A stretch of 64,000 nt of DNA from Petrolisthes cinctipes (lineage: Eukaryota; Arthropoda; Malacostraca; Decapoda; Porcellanidae): NCBI GenBank assembly GCA_033782935.1, contig JAWQEG010001395.1:1086501-1150500 (forward strand), given 5' to 3'. The translations under genes and the position numbers were made by a program. Within the stretch, counting starts at the first letter, position 1; the number at the start of each line of letters is the position of its first letter. The notes under the pieces were generated by a model. The model searched no databases and was not told the DNA's origin. It saw only the letters and a program-made list of their open reading frames with translations. Positions 9,413 to 22,090 of the stretch are shown one piece after another.

Positions 9413-10418
9413 TTAGCATGTTTTTAGCCTATATTTTGAAAATATTCTAGCACTGTGTAGGCATGTACAGATTGCTTCTGGGACCCCAAAATATCGAATT
9501 TTCGGGTGTTTTGAGCCTGAATTTGAGATATAAACGGGTACAGAAGATACTTGCACATATTGACTTTGGGCATCTAAAATATCGATTTTCAGCATGTTTT
9601 GGGCCTGTATTTTGAAAATACTCTAACACTGAGTAGGCATGTACAGATTGCTTCTGGGACCCCAAAATATTGAATTTTCGGGTGTTTTGAGCCTGAATTT
9701 GAGATATAAACGGGTACTGAAGATGCATGCACATATCGACTTTTGTGCACCTAAAAGATCGATTTTCAGTATGTTTTGAGCATGTATTTTGAAAATACTC
9801 TAACACGTAGTAGGCATGTACAGATCGCTTCTGGAACCCCTAAATATCGAATTTTCGGGTGTTTTGGGACTGAATTTGAGATATCGACTTTTTGGCACCT
9901 AAAAGATCGATTTTTAGCATATTTTTAGCCTATATTTTGAAAATATTCTAGCACTGAGTGCCTAGGCATGTACAGATTGCTTCTGGGACCCCAAAATATT
10001 GAATTTTCGGGTGTTTTGAGCCTGAATTTGAGATATAAACGGGTACAGAAGATACATGCACATATTGATTTTGGGCACCAAAAATATCGATTTTCAGCAT
10101 GTTTTGGGCCTGAATTTTGAAAATACTCTAACACGGAGTAGGCATGTACAGATCGCTTCTGGGACCCCAAAATATCGAATTTTCGGGTGTTTAGGGCCAT
10201 AATTTGAGATATAAACGGGTACAGAAGATGCATGCACATATCGACTTTTGGGCACCTAAAAGATCGATTTTCAGTATGTTTTGAGCATGTATTTTGAAAA
10301 TACTCTAACACGGAGTAGGCATGTACAGATCGCTTCTGGGACCCCTAAATATCAAATTTTCGGGTGTTTTGGGACTGAATTTGAGATATCGATTTTTTGG
10401 CACCTAAAATGTCGATTT
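9413..10418 (+). repeat. 1,006-bp HOR, copy 1
   Basis: A 501-bp alpha trimer and a 505-bp beta trimer. The 505-bp member has a 4-bp insertion 'gcct' at 9960-9963 ('gagtgcctaggcatg') and the M3 variant 'tttagcatatttttagcc'. Confidence 0.92.
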
Positions 10419-11424
10419 TTAGCATGTTTTTAGCCTATATTTTGAAAATATTCTAGCACTGTGTAGGCATGTACAGATTGCTTCTGGGACCCCAAAATAT
10501 CGAATTTTCGGGTGTTTTGAGCCTGAATTTGAGATATAAACGGGTACAGAAGATACATGCACATATTGACTTTGGGCATCTAAAATATCGATTTTCAGCA
10601 TGTTTTGGGCCTGTATTTTGAAAATACTCTAACACTGAGTAGGCATGTACAGATTGCTTCTGGGACCCCAAAATATTGAATTTTCGGGTGTTTTGAGCCT
10701 GAATTTGAGATATAAACGGGTACTGAAGATGCATGCACATATCGACTTTTGTGCACCTAAAAGATCGATTTTCAGTATGTTTTGAGCATGTATTTTGAAA
10801 ATACTCTAACACGGAGTAGGCATGTACAGATCGCTTCTGGAACCCCTAAATATCGAATTTTCGGGTGTTTTGGGACTGAATTTGAGATATCGACTTTTTG
10901 GCACCTAAAAGATCGATTTTTAGCATATTTTTAGCCTATATTTTGAAAATATTCTAGCACTGAGTGCCTAGGCATGTACAGATTGCTTCTGGGACCCCAA
11001 AATATTGAATTTTCGGGTGTTTTGAGCCTGAATTTGAGATATAAACGGGTACAGAAGATACATGCACATATTGATTTTGGGCACCAAAAATATCGATTTT
11101 CAGCATGTTTTGGGCCTGAATTTTGAAAATACTCTAACACGGAGTAGGCATGTACAGATCGCTTCTGGGACCCCAAAATATCGAATTTTCGGGTGTTTAG
11201 GGCCAGAATTTGAGATATAAACGGGTACAGAAGATGCATGCACATATCGACTTTTGGGCACCTAAAAGATCGATTTTCAGTATGTTTTTGGCCTGTATTT
11301 TGAAAATACTCTAACACGGAGTAGGCATGTACACATACCTTCTTGGACCTCTAAATATCGAATTTTCGGGTGTTTTGGGACTGAATTTGAGATATCGATT
11401 TTTTGGCACCTAAAAAGTCGATTT
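10419..11424 (+). repeat. 1,006-bp HOR, copy 2
   Basis: Tandem copy at an offset of 1,006. It has the same 'gcct' insertion (10,966-10,969) and the same 'ggaacccctaaat' variant. Similarity to copy 1 ends near 11,285, where 'tttttggcctg' replaces 'ttgagcatg', which marks a later exchange. Confidence 0.9.
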
Positions 11425-12927
11425 TTAGCATGTTTTTAGCCTATATTTTGAAAATATTCTAGCACTGTGTAGGCACGTACAGATTGCTTCTGGGACCCCA
11501 AAATATTGAATTTTCGGGTGTTTTGAGCCTGAATTTGAGATATAAACGGGTACAGAAGAAACATGCACATATTGACTTTGGGCATCTAAAATATCGATTT
11601 TCAGCATGTTTTGGGCCTGTATTTTGAAAATACTCTAACACTGAGTAGGCATGTACAGATTGCTTCTGGGACCCCAAAATATTGAATTTTCGGGTGTTTT
11701 GAGCCTGAATTTGAGATATAAACGGGTACTGAAGATGCATGCACATATCGACTTTTGTGCACCTAAAAGATCGATTTTCAGTATGTTTTGAGCATGTATT
11801 TTGAAAATACTCTAACACGAAATAGGCATGTACAGATCGCTTCTGGGACACCTTATATCGAATTTTCGGGTGTTTTGAGCCTGAATTTGAGCTATAAACG
11901 GGTACTGAAGATGCATACACATATCGACTTTTGTGCACCTAAAAGATCGATTTTCAGTATGTTTTGAGAATGTATTTTGAAAATACTCTGACACGGAGTA
12001 GGCATGTACAGATACCTTCTGGGACCCCTAAATATCGAATTTTCGGGTGTTTTGGGACTGAATTTGAGATATCGACTTTTTGGCACCTAAAAGATCGATT
12101 TTTAGCATGTTTTTAGCCTATATTTTGAAAATATTCTAGCACGGAGTAGGCATGTACAGATTGCTTCTGGGACCCCAAAATATTGAATTTTCGGGTGTTT
12201 TGAGCCTGAATTTGAGATATAAACGGGTACTGAAGATGCATGCACATATCGACTTTTGTGCACCTAAAAGATCGATTTTCAGTATGTTTTGAGCATGTAT
12301 TTTGAAAATACTCTAACACGGAGTAGGCATGTACAGATCGCTTCTGGGACCCCTAAATATCGAATTTTCGGGTGTTTTGGGACTGAATTTGAGATATCGA
12401 CTTTTTGGCACCTAAAAGATCGATTTTTAGCATGTTTTTAGCCTATATTTTGAAAATATTCTAGCACTGTGTAGGCATGTACAGATTGCTTCTGGGACCC
12501 CAAAATATCGAATTTTCGGGTGTTTTGAGCCTGAATTTGAGATATAAACGGGTACAGAAGATACATGCACATATTGACTTTGGGCATCTAAAATATCGAT
12601 TTTCAGCATGTTTTGGGCCTGTATTTTGAAAATACTCTAACACTGAGTAGGCATGTACAGATTGCTTCTGGGACCCCAAAATATTGAATTTTCGGGTGTT
12701 TTGAGCCTGAATTTGAGATATAAACGGGTACTGAAGATGCATGCACATATCGACTTTTGGGCACCTAAAAGATTGATTTTCAGTATGTTTTTGGCCTGTA
12801 TTTTGAAAATACTCTAACACGGAGTAGGCATGTACACATACCTTCTTGGACCTCTAAATATCGAATTTTCGGGTGTTTTGGGACTGAATTTGAGATATCG
12901 ATTTTTTGGCACCTAAAATGTCGATTT
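11425..12927 (+). repeat. 1.5-kb block (677 + 325 + 501)
   Basis: A four-monomer unit, an M2-M3 dimer and a trimer, with landmarks at 11425, 12102, 12427 and 12928. It introduces a marker set: 'gtaggcacgtacag', 'cagaagaaacatgcac' and 'aacacgaaataggc'. A private sequence 'gggacaccttatatcg' near 11,847 accounts for 677 rather than 678. Confidence 0.88.
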
Positions 12928-14432
12928 TTAGCATGTTTTTAGCCTATATTTTGAAAATATTCTAGCACTGTGTAGGCACGTACAGATTGCTTCTGGGACC
13001 CCAAAATATTGAATTTTCGGGTGTTTTGAGCCTGAATTTGAGATATAAACGGGTACAGAAGAAACATGCACATATTGACTTTGGGCATCTAAAATATCGA
13101 TTTTCAGCATGTTTTGGGCCTGTATTTTGAAAATACTCTAACACTGAGTAGGCATGTACAGATTGCTTCTGGGACCCCAAAATATTGAATTTTCGGGTGT
13201 TTTGAGCCTGAATTTGAGATATAAACGGGTACTGAAGATGCATGCACATATCGACTTTTGTGCACCTAAAAGATCGATTTTCAGTATGTTTTGAGCATGT
13301 ATTTTGAAAATACTCTAACACGAAATAGGCATGTACAGATCGCTTCTGGGACCCCTAAATATCGAATTTTCGGGTGTTTTGAGCCTGAATTTGAGCTATA
13401 AACGGGTACTGAAGATGCATACACATATCGACTTTTGTGCACCTAAAAGATCGATTTTCAGTATGTTTTGAGAATGTATTTTGAAAATACTCTGACACGG
13501 AGTAGGCATGTACAGATACCTTCTGGGACCCCTAAATATCGAATTTTAGGGTGTTTTGGGACTGAATTTGAGATATCGACTTTTTGGCACCTAAAAGATC
13601 GATTTTTAGCATGTTTTTAGCCTATATTTTGAAAATATTCTAGCACGGAGTAGGCATGTACAGATTGCTTCTGGGACCCCAAAATATTGAATTTTCGGGT
13701 GTTTTGAGCCTGAATTTGAGATATAAACGGGTACAGAAAATACATGCACATATTGACTTTGGGCATCTAAAATATCGATTTTCAGCATGTTTTGGGCCTG
13801 TATTTTGAAAATACTCTAACACTGAGTAGGCATGTACAGATTGCTTCTGGGACCCCAAAATATTGAATTTTCGGGTGTTTTGAGCCTGAATTTGAGATAA
13901 AAACGGGTACTGAAGATGCATGCACATATCGACTTTTGTGCACCTAAAAGATCGATTTTCAGTATGTTTTGAGCATGTATTTTGAAAATACTCTAACACG
14001 GAGTAGGCATGTACAGATCGCTTCTGGGACCCCTAAATATCGAATTTTCGGGTGTTTTGGGACTGAATTTGAGATATCGACTTTTTGGCACCTAAAATAT
14101 CGATTTTCAGCATGTTTTGGGCCTGAATTTTGAAAATACTCTAACACGGAGTAGGCATGTACATATCGCTTCTGGAACCCCAAAATATCGAATTTTCGGG
14201 TGTTTAGGGCCAGAATTTGAGATATAAACGGGTACAGAAGATGCATGCACATATCGACTTTTGGGCACCTAAAAGATCGATTTTCAGTATGTTTTTGGCC
14301 TGTATTTTGAAAATACTCTAACACGGAGTAAGCATGTACAGATACCTTCTGGGACCTCTAAATATCGAATTTTCGGGTGTTTTGGGACTGAATTTGAGAT
14401 ATCGATTTTTTGGCACCCAAAAATGTCGATTT
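12928..14432 (+). repeat. 1.5-kb block (678 + 827) with a hybrid monomer
   Basis: The first 678 bp repeat 11,425-12,102 with the same markers ('gaaacatgcac', 'acacgaaatagg'). The 827-bp part has five monomers, one of them the short hybrid at 14,063-14,210. It ends with 'cacccaaaaatgtcg', which is 1 bp longer than usual. Confidence 0.88.
14063..14210 (+). repeat. Hybrid monomer M3/M1-beta (148 bp)
   Basis: The left part is M3, with the 29-bp deletion and 'cgactttttggcacctaaaa'. The right part is beta M1, with 'tatcgattttcagcatg' and 'cctgaattttgaaaatac'. The switch lies in the shared 'aaaa..atcgatttt' region. The monomer leads into the variant 'gtacatatcgcttctggaacc', which returns near 17,000, 21,150, 28,340, 33,005, 34,685, 36,365, 50,573 and 52,755. 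Confidence 0.85.
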
Positions 14433-16072
14433 TTAGCATGTTTTTAGCCTATATTTTGAAAATATTCTAGCACTGTGTAGGCATGTACAGATTGCTTCTG
14501 GGACCCCAAAATATTGAATTTTCTGGTGTTTTGAGCCTGAATTTGAGAAATAAACGGGTACAGAAGATACATGCACATATTGACTTTGGGCATCTAAAAT
14601 ATCGATTTTCAGCATGTTTTAGGCCTGCATTTTGAAAATACTCTAACACTGAGTAGGCATGTACAGATTGCTTCTGGGACCTCAAAATATTGAATTTTCG
14701 GGTGTTTTGAGCCTGAATTTGAGCTATAAACGGGTACTGAAGATGCATACACATATCGACTTTTGTGCACCTAAAAGATCGATTTTCAGTATGTTTTGAG
14801 CATGTATTTTGAAAATACTCTGACCCGGAGTAGGCATGTACAGATCGCTTCTGGGACCCCTAAATATCGAATTTTCGGGTGTTTTGGGACTGAATTTGAG
14901 ATATCGATTTTTTGGCACCTAAAATGTCGATTTTTAGCATATTTTTATCCTATATTTTGAAAATATTCTAGCACTGAGTGCATAGGCATGTACAGATTGC
15001 TTCTGGGACCCCAAAATATTGAATTTTCGGGTGTTTTGAGCCTGAATTTGAGATATAAACGGGTACAGAAGATACATGCACATATTGATTTTGGGCACCA
15101 AAAATATCGATTTTCAGCATGTTTTGGGCCTGAATTTTGAAAATACTCTAACACGGAGTAGGCATGTACAGATCGCTTCTGGGACCCCAAAATATCGAAT
15201 TTTCGGGTGTTTAGGGCCAGAATTTGAGATATAAACGGGTACAGAAGATGCATGCACATATCAACTTTTGGGCACCTAAAAGATCGATTTTCAGTATGTT
15301 TTTGGCCTGTATTTTGAAAATACTCTAACACGGAGTAGGCATGTACACATACCTTCTGGGACCTCTAAATATAGAATTTTCGGGTGTTTTGGGACTGAAT
15401 TTGAGATATCGATTTTTTGGCACCTAAAATGTCGATTTTTAGCATGTTTTTAGCCTATATTTTGAAAATATTCTAGCACTGTGTAGGCATGTACAGATTG
15501 CTTCTGGGACCCCAAAATATTGAATTTTCGGGTGTTTTGAGCCTGAATTTGAGATATAAACGGGTACAGAAGAAACATGCACATATTGACTTTGGGCATC
15601 TAAAATATCGATTTTCAGCATGTTTTGGGCCTGTATTTTGAAAATACTCTAACACTGAGTAGGCATGTACAGATTGCTTCTGGGACCCCAAAATATTGAA
15701 TTTTCGGGTGTTTTGAGCCTGAATTTGAGATATAAACGGGTACTGAAGATGCATGCACATATCGACTTTTGTGCACCTAAAAGATCGATTTTCAGTATGT
15801 TTTGAGCATGTATTTTGAAAATACTCTAACACGAAATAGGCATGTACAGATCGCTTCTGGGACCCCTAAATATCGAATTTTCGGGTGTTTTGAGCCTGAA
15901 TTTGAGCTATAAACGGGTACTGAAGATGCATACACATATCGACTTTTGTGCACCTAAAAGATCGATTTTTAGTATGTTTTGAGAATGTATTTTGAAAATG
16001 CTCTGACACGGAGTAGGCATGTACAGATACCTTCTGGGACCCCTAAATATCGAATTTTTGGGTGTTTTGGGA

Positions 16073-16220
16073 CTGAATTTGAGATATCGACTTTTTGGCA
16101 CCTAAAAGATCGATTTTCAGTATGTTTTGAGCATGTATTTTGAAAATACTCTAACACGGAGTAGGCATGTACAGATCGCTTCTGGGACCCCTAAATATCG
16201 AATTTTCGGGTGTTTTGGGA
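16073..16220 (+). repeat. Hybrid monomer M3/M2 (148 bp), founder of four copies
   Basis: The left part is M3 with the 29-bp deletion. After 'ggcacctaaaagatcgattt' it continues as M2: 'tcagtatgttttgagcatg'. Copies lie at 19,396-19,543, 20,224-20,371 and 27,413-27,560, at the offsets of the larger duplications, so one exchange was later amplified. Confidence 0.86.
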
Positions 16221-17863
16221 CTGAATTTGAGATATCGATTTTTTGGCACCTAAAATGTCGATTTTTAGCATGTTTTTAGCCTATATTTTGAAAATATTCT
16301 AGCACTGTGTAGGCATGTACAGATTGCTTCTGGGACCCCAAAATATCGAATTTTCGGGTGTTTAGGGCCAGAATTTGAGATATAAACGGGTACAGAAGAT
16401 GCATGCACATATCGACTTTTGGGCACCTAAAAGATCGATTTTCAGTATTTTTTTTGGCCTGTATTTTGAAAATACTCTAACACGGAGTAAGCATGTACAG
16501 ATACCTTCTGGGACTTCTAAATATCGAATTTTCGGGTGTTTTGGGACTGAATTTGAGATATCGATTTTTTGGCACCTAAAATGTCGATTTTTAGCATGTT
16601 TTTAGCCTATATTTTGAAAATATTCTAGCACTGTGTAGGCATGTACAGATTGCTTCTGGGACCCCTAAATATTGAATTTTCGGGTGTTTTGAGCCTGAAT
16701 TTGAGATATAAACGGGTACAGAAGATACATGCACATATTGACTTTGGGCATCTAAAATATCGATTTTCAGCATGTTTTGGGCCTGTATTTTGAAAATACT
16801 CTAACACTGAGTAGGCATGTACAGATTGCTTCTGGGACCCCAAAATATTGAATTTTCGGGTGTTTTGAGCCTGAATTTGAGATATAAACGGGTACTGAAG
16901 ATGCATGCACATATCGACTTTTGTGCACCTAAAAGATCGATTTTCAGTATGTTTTGAGCATGTATTTTGAAAATACTCTAACACGGAGTAGGCATGTACA
17001 TATCGCTTCTGGAACCCCAAAATATCGAATTTTCGGGTGTTTAGGGCCAGAATTTGAGATATAAACGGGTACAGAAGATGCATGCACATATCGACTTTTG
17101 GGCACCTAAAAGATCGATTTTCAGTATGTTTTTGGCCTGTATTTTGAAAATACTCTAACACGGAGTAGGTATGTACACATACCTTCTGGGACCTCTAAAT
17201 ATCGAATTTTCGGGTGTTTTGGGACTGAATTTGAGATATCGATTTTTTGGCACCTAAAATGTCGATTTTTAGCATGTTTTTAGCCTATATTTTGAAAATA
17301 TTCTAGCACTGTGTAGGCACGTACAGATTGCTTCTGGGACCCCAAAATATTGAATTTTCGGGTGTTTTGAGCCTGAATTTGAGATATAAACGGGTACAGA
17401 AGATACATGCACATATTGACTTTGGGCATCTAAAATATCGATTTTCAGCATGTTTTGGGCCTGTATTTTGAAAATACTCTAACACTGAGTAGGCATGTAC
17501 AGATTGCTTCTGGGACCCCAAAATATTGAATTTTCGGGTGTTTTGAGCCTGAATTTGAGATATAAACGGGTACTGAAGATGCATGCACATATAGACTTTT
17601 GTGCACCTAAAAGATCGATTTTCAGTATGTTTTGAGCATGTATTTTGAAAATACTCTAACACGGAGTAGGCATGTACAGATCGCTTCTGGGACCCCTAAA
17701 TATCGAATTTTCGGGTGTTTTGGGACTGAATTTGAGATATCGACTTTTTGGCACCTAAAAGATCGATTTTTAGCATGTTTTTAGCCTATATTTTGAAAAT
17801 ATGCTAGCACTGTACAGATTGCTTCTGGGACCCCAAAATATTGAATTTTCGGGTGTTTTGAGC

Positions 17864-18039
17864 CTGAATTCGAGATATAAACGGGTACAGAAGATACATG
17901 CACATATTGACTTTGGGCACCAAAAATATCGATTTTCAGCATGTTTTGGGCCTGAATTTTGAAAATATTCTAGCACGGAGTAGGCATGTACAGATTGCTT
18001 CTGGGACCCCAAAATATTGAATTTTCGGGTGTTTTGAGC
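17864..18039 (+). repeat. Hybrid monomer M1-beta/M3 (176 bp) at a 325-bp deletion
   Basis: The left part is beta M1 ('caccaaaaatatcg', 'cctgaattttgaaaata'). It switches at the dyad to M3 ('ttctagcacgg'). In the 4,151-bp sister copy the same flanks are 325 bp further apart: the following monomers sit at 17,936 and 22,412, which is 4,151 + 325. One long and one short monomer are thus missing here, or were gained there. Confidence 0.85.
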
Positions 18040-18761
18040 CTGAATTTGAGATATAAACGGGTACAGAAGATACATGCACATATTGACTTTGGGCACCAAA
18101 AATAGCGATTTTCAGCATGTTTTGGGCCTGAATTTTGAAAATACTCTAACTCGGAGTAGGCATGTACAGATCGCTTCTGGGACCCCAAAATATCGAATTT
18201 TCGGGTGTTTAGGGCCAGAATTTGAGATATAAACGGGTACAGAAGATGCATGCACATATCGACTTTTGGGCACCTAAAAGATCGATTTTCAGTATGTTTT
18301 GAGCATGTATTTTGAAAATACTCTAACACGGAGTAGGCATGTACAGATCGCTTCTGGGACCCCTAAATATCGAATTTTCGGGTGTTTTGGGACTGAATTT
18401 GAGATATCGATTTTTTGGCACCTAAAATGTCGATTTTTAGCATGTTTTTAGCCTATATTTTGAAAATATTCTAGCACTGTTTAGGCATGTACAGATTGCT
18501 TCTGGGACCCCAAAATATCGAATTTTCGGGTGTTTAGGGAAAGAATTTGAGATATAAACGGGTACAGAAGATGCATGCACATATCGACTTTTGGGCACCT
18601 AAAATATCGATTTTCAGTATGTTTTTGGCCTGTATTTTGAAAATACTCTAACACGGAGTAGGCATGTACACATACCTTCTGGGACCTCTAAATATAGAAT
18701 TTTCGGGTGTTTTGGGACTGAATTTGAGATATCGATTTTTTGGCACCTAAAATGTCGATTT

Positions 18762-19587
18762 TTAGCATGTTTTTAGCCTATATTTTGAAAATATTCTAGC
18801 ACTGTGTAGGCATGTACAGATTGCTTCTGGGACCCCAAAATATTGAATTTTCGGGTGTTTTGAGCCTGAATTTGAGATATAAACGGGTACAGAAGAAACA
18901 TGCACATATTGACTTTGGGCATCTAAAATATCGATTTTCAGCATGTTTTGGGCCTGTATTTTGAAAATACTCTAACACTGAGTAGGCATGTACAGATTGC
19001 TTCTGGGACCCCAAAATATTGAATTTTCGGGTGTTTTGAGCCTGAATTTGAGATATAAACGGGTACTGAAGATGCATGCACATATCGACTTTTGTGCACC
19101 TAAAAGATCGATTTTCAGTATGTTTTGAGCATGTATTTTGAAAATACTCTAACACGAAATAGGCATGTACAGATCGCTTCTGGGACCCCTAAATATCGAA
19201 TTTTCGGGTGTTTTGAGCCTGAATTTGAGCTATAAACGGGTACTGAAGATGCATACACATATCGACTTTTGTGCACCTAAAAGATCGATTTTTAGTATGT
19301 TTTGAGAATGTATTTTGAAAATGCTCTGACACGGAGTAGGCATGTACAGATACCTTCTGGGACCCCTAAATATCGAATTTTTGGGTGTTTTGGGACTGAA
19401 TTTGAGATATCGACTTTTTGGCACCTAAAAGATCGATTTTCAGTATGTTTTGAGCATGTATTTTGAAAATACTCTAACACGGAGTAGGCATGTACAGATC
19501 GCTTCTGGGACCCCTAAATATCGAATTTTCGGGTGTTTTGGGACTGAATTTGAGATATCGATTTTTTGGCACCTAAAATGTCGATTT
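18762..19587 (+). repeat. 826-bp block, second copy
   Basis: Repeat of 15,439-16,264 with the same markers, including 'aaaatgctctgac', 'tttttagtatg' and 'cgaatttttgggtg'. Confidence 0.87.
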
Positions 19588-20415
19588 TTAGCATGTTTTT
19601 AGCCTATATTTTGAAAATATTCTAGCACTGTGTAGGCATGTACAGATTGCTTCTGGGACCCCAAAATATCGAATTTTCGGGTGTTTAGGGCCAGAATTTG
19701 AGATATAAACGGGTACAGAAGATGCATGCACATATCGACTTTTGGGCACCTAAAAGATCGATTTTCAGTATTTTTTTTGGCCTGTATTTTGAAAATACTC
19801 TAACACGGAGTAAGCATGTACAGATACCTTCTGGGACCCCAAAATATTGAATTTTCGGGTGTTTTGAGCCTGAATTTGAGATATAAACGGGTACTGAAGA
19901 TGCATGCACATATCGACTTTTGTGCACCTAAAAGATCGATTTTCAGTATGTTTTGAGCATGTATTTTGAAAATACTCTAACACGAAATAGGCATGTACAG
20001 ATCGCTTCTGGGACCCCTAAATATCGAATTTTCGGGTGTTTTGAGCCTGAATTTGAGCTATAAACGGGTACTGAAGATGCATACACATATCGACTTTTGT
20101 GCACCTAAAAGATCGATTTTTAGTATGTTTTGAGAATGTATTTTGAAAATGCTCTGACACGGAGTAGGCATGTACAGATACCTTCTGGGACCCCTAAATA
20201 TCGAATTTTTGGGTGTTTTGGGACTGAATTTGAGATATCGACTTTTTGGCACCTAAAAGATCGATTTTCAGTATGTTTTGAGCATGTATTTTGAAAATAC
20301 TCTAACACGGAGTAGGCATGTACAGATCGCTTCTGGGACCCCTAAATATCGAATTTTCGGGTGTTTTGGGACTGAATTTGAGATATCGATTTTTTGGCAC
20401 CTAAAATGTCGATTT
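19588..20415 (+). repeat. 828-bp block with a beta M2/alpha M1 hybrid
   Basis: The hybrid monomer at 19,692-19,869 starts as beta M2 with the long T run. After 'agataccttctgggacc' it becomes M1/M2 alpha ('ccaaaatattgaatttt'). This joins the end of the 3,323-bp copy to an 828-bp copy of 19,230 onward, so it looks like the seam of the 4,151-bp duplication. Confidence 0.83.
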
Positions 20416-22090
20416 TTAGCATGTTTTTAGCCTATATTTTGAAAATATTCTAGCACTGTGTAGGCATGTACAGATTGCTTCTGGGACCCCAAAATATCGA
20501 ATTTTCGGGTGTTTAGGGCCAGAATTTGAGATATAAACGGGTACAGAAGATGCATGCACATATCGACTTTTGGGCACCTAAAAGATCGATTTTCAGTATT
20601 TTTTTTGGCCTGTATTTTGAAAATACTCTAACACGGAGTAAGCATGTACAGATACCTTCTGGGACTTCTAAATATCGAATTTTCGGGTGTTTTGGGACTG
20701 AATTTGAGATATCGATTTTTTGGCACCTAAAATGTCGATTTTTAGCATGTTTTTAGCCTATATTTTGAAAATATTCTAGCACTGTGTAGGCATGTACAGA
20801 TTGCTTCTGGGACCCCTAAATATTGAATTTTCGGGTGTTTTGAGCCTGAATTTGAGATATAAACGGGTACAGAAGATACATGCACATATTGACTTTGGGC
20901 ATCTAAAATATCGATTTTCAGCATGTTTTGGGCCTGTATTTTGAAAATACTCTAACACTGAGTAGGCATGTACAGATTGCTTCTGGGACCCCAAAATATT
21001 GAATTTTCGGGTGTTTTGAGCCTGAATTTGAGATATAAACGGGTACTGAAGATGCATGCACATATCGACTTTTGTGCACCTAAAAGATCGATTTTCAGTA
21101 TGTTTTGAGCATGTATTTTGAAAATACTCTAACACGGAGTAGGCATGTACATATCGCTTCTGGAACCCCAAAATATCGAATTTTCGGGTGTTTAGGGCCA
21201 GAATTTGAGATATAAACGGGTACAGAAGATGCATGCACATATCGACTTTTGGGCACCTAAAAGATCGATTTTCAGTATGTTTTTGGCCTGTATTTTGAAA
21301 ATACTCTAACACGGAGTAGGTATGTACACATACCTTCTGGGACCTCTAAATATCGAATTTTCGGGTGTTTTGGGACTGAATTTGAGATATCGATTTTTTG
21401 GCACCTAAAATGTCGATTTTTAGCATGTTTTTAGCCTATATTTTGAAAATATTCTAGCACTGTGTAGGCACGTACAGATTGCTTCTGGGACCCCAAAATA
21501 TTGAATTTTCGGGTGTTTTGAGCCTGAATTTGAGATATAAACGGGTACAGAAGATACATGCACATATTGACTTTGGGCATCTAAAATATCGATTTTCAGC
21601 ATGTTTTGGGCCTGTATTTTGAAAATACTCTAACACTGAGTAGGCATGTACAGATTGCTTCTGGGACCCCAAAATATTGAATTTTCGGGTGTTTTGAGCC
21701 TGAATTTGAGATATAAACGGGTACTGAAGATGCATGCACATATAGACTTTTGTGCACCTAAAAGATCGATTTTCAGTATGTTTTGAGCATGTATTTTGAA
21801 AATACTCTAACACGGAGTAGGCATGTACAGATCGCTTCTGGGACCCCTAAATATCGAATTTTCGGGTGTTTTGGGACTGAATTTGAGATATCGACTTTTT
21901 GGCACCTAAAAGATCGATTTTTAGCATGTTTTTAGCCTATATTTTGAAAATATGCTAGCACTGTACAGATTGCTTCTGGGACCCCAAAATATTGAATTTT
22001 CGGGTGTTTTGAGCCTGAATTCGAGATATAAACGGGTACAGAAGATACATGCACATATTGACTTTGGGCACCAAAAATATCGATTTTCAG
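20058..22090 (+). repeat. 4,151-bp internal duplication in X, partial copy 2
   Basis: Repeats 15,907 to about 17,940 at an offset of 4,151, including the T-run monomer, the 678-bp unit (20742-21419) and the 491-bp trimer with 'aaaatatgctagcactgtacag' split by the 10-bp loss at 21,959. The right limit is set by the 325-bp difference. Confidence 0.86.

Larger units (their letters stand above)
15439..18761 (+). repeat. 3,323-bp segment whose first part recurs at 18,762
   Basis: It starts with the 826-bp five-monomer block (15439-16264: 'gaaacatgcac', 'acacgaaatagg', 'tttttagtatg', 'aaaatgctctgac'). That block and the M2 after it are repeated from 18,762 to about 19,700 at an offset of 3,323. 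This offset is one component of the 4,151-bp one (3,323 + 828). Confidence 0.87.
15907..20057 (+). repeat. 4,151-bp internal duplication in X, copy 1
   Basis: Features at 15,907, 16,265, 16,591, 17,269 and 17,770 recur exactly 4,151 bp later. Shared private markers are 'cagtattttttttggcc' (16,44x and 20,59x), 'gggacttctaaat', 'gtaggtatgtacac' and 'aaaatatgctagcac'. Confidence 0.87.

Noticed and set aside
16440..16460. T-run 'cagtattttttttggcc' as a transcription terminator
   Set aside because: It is a slipped version of 'cagtatgtttttggcc' in M2-beta, repeated at 19,77x and 20,59x by duplication. There is no stem before it and no gene nearby.
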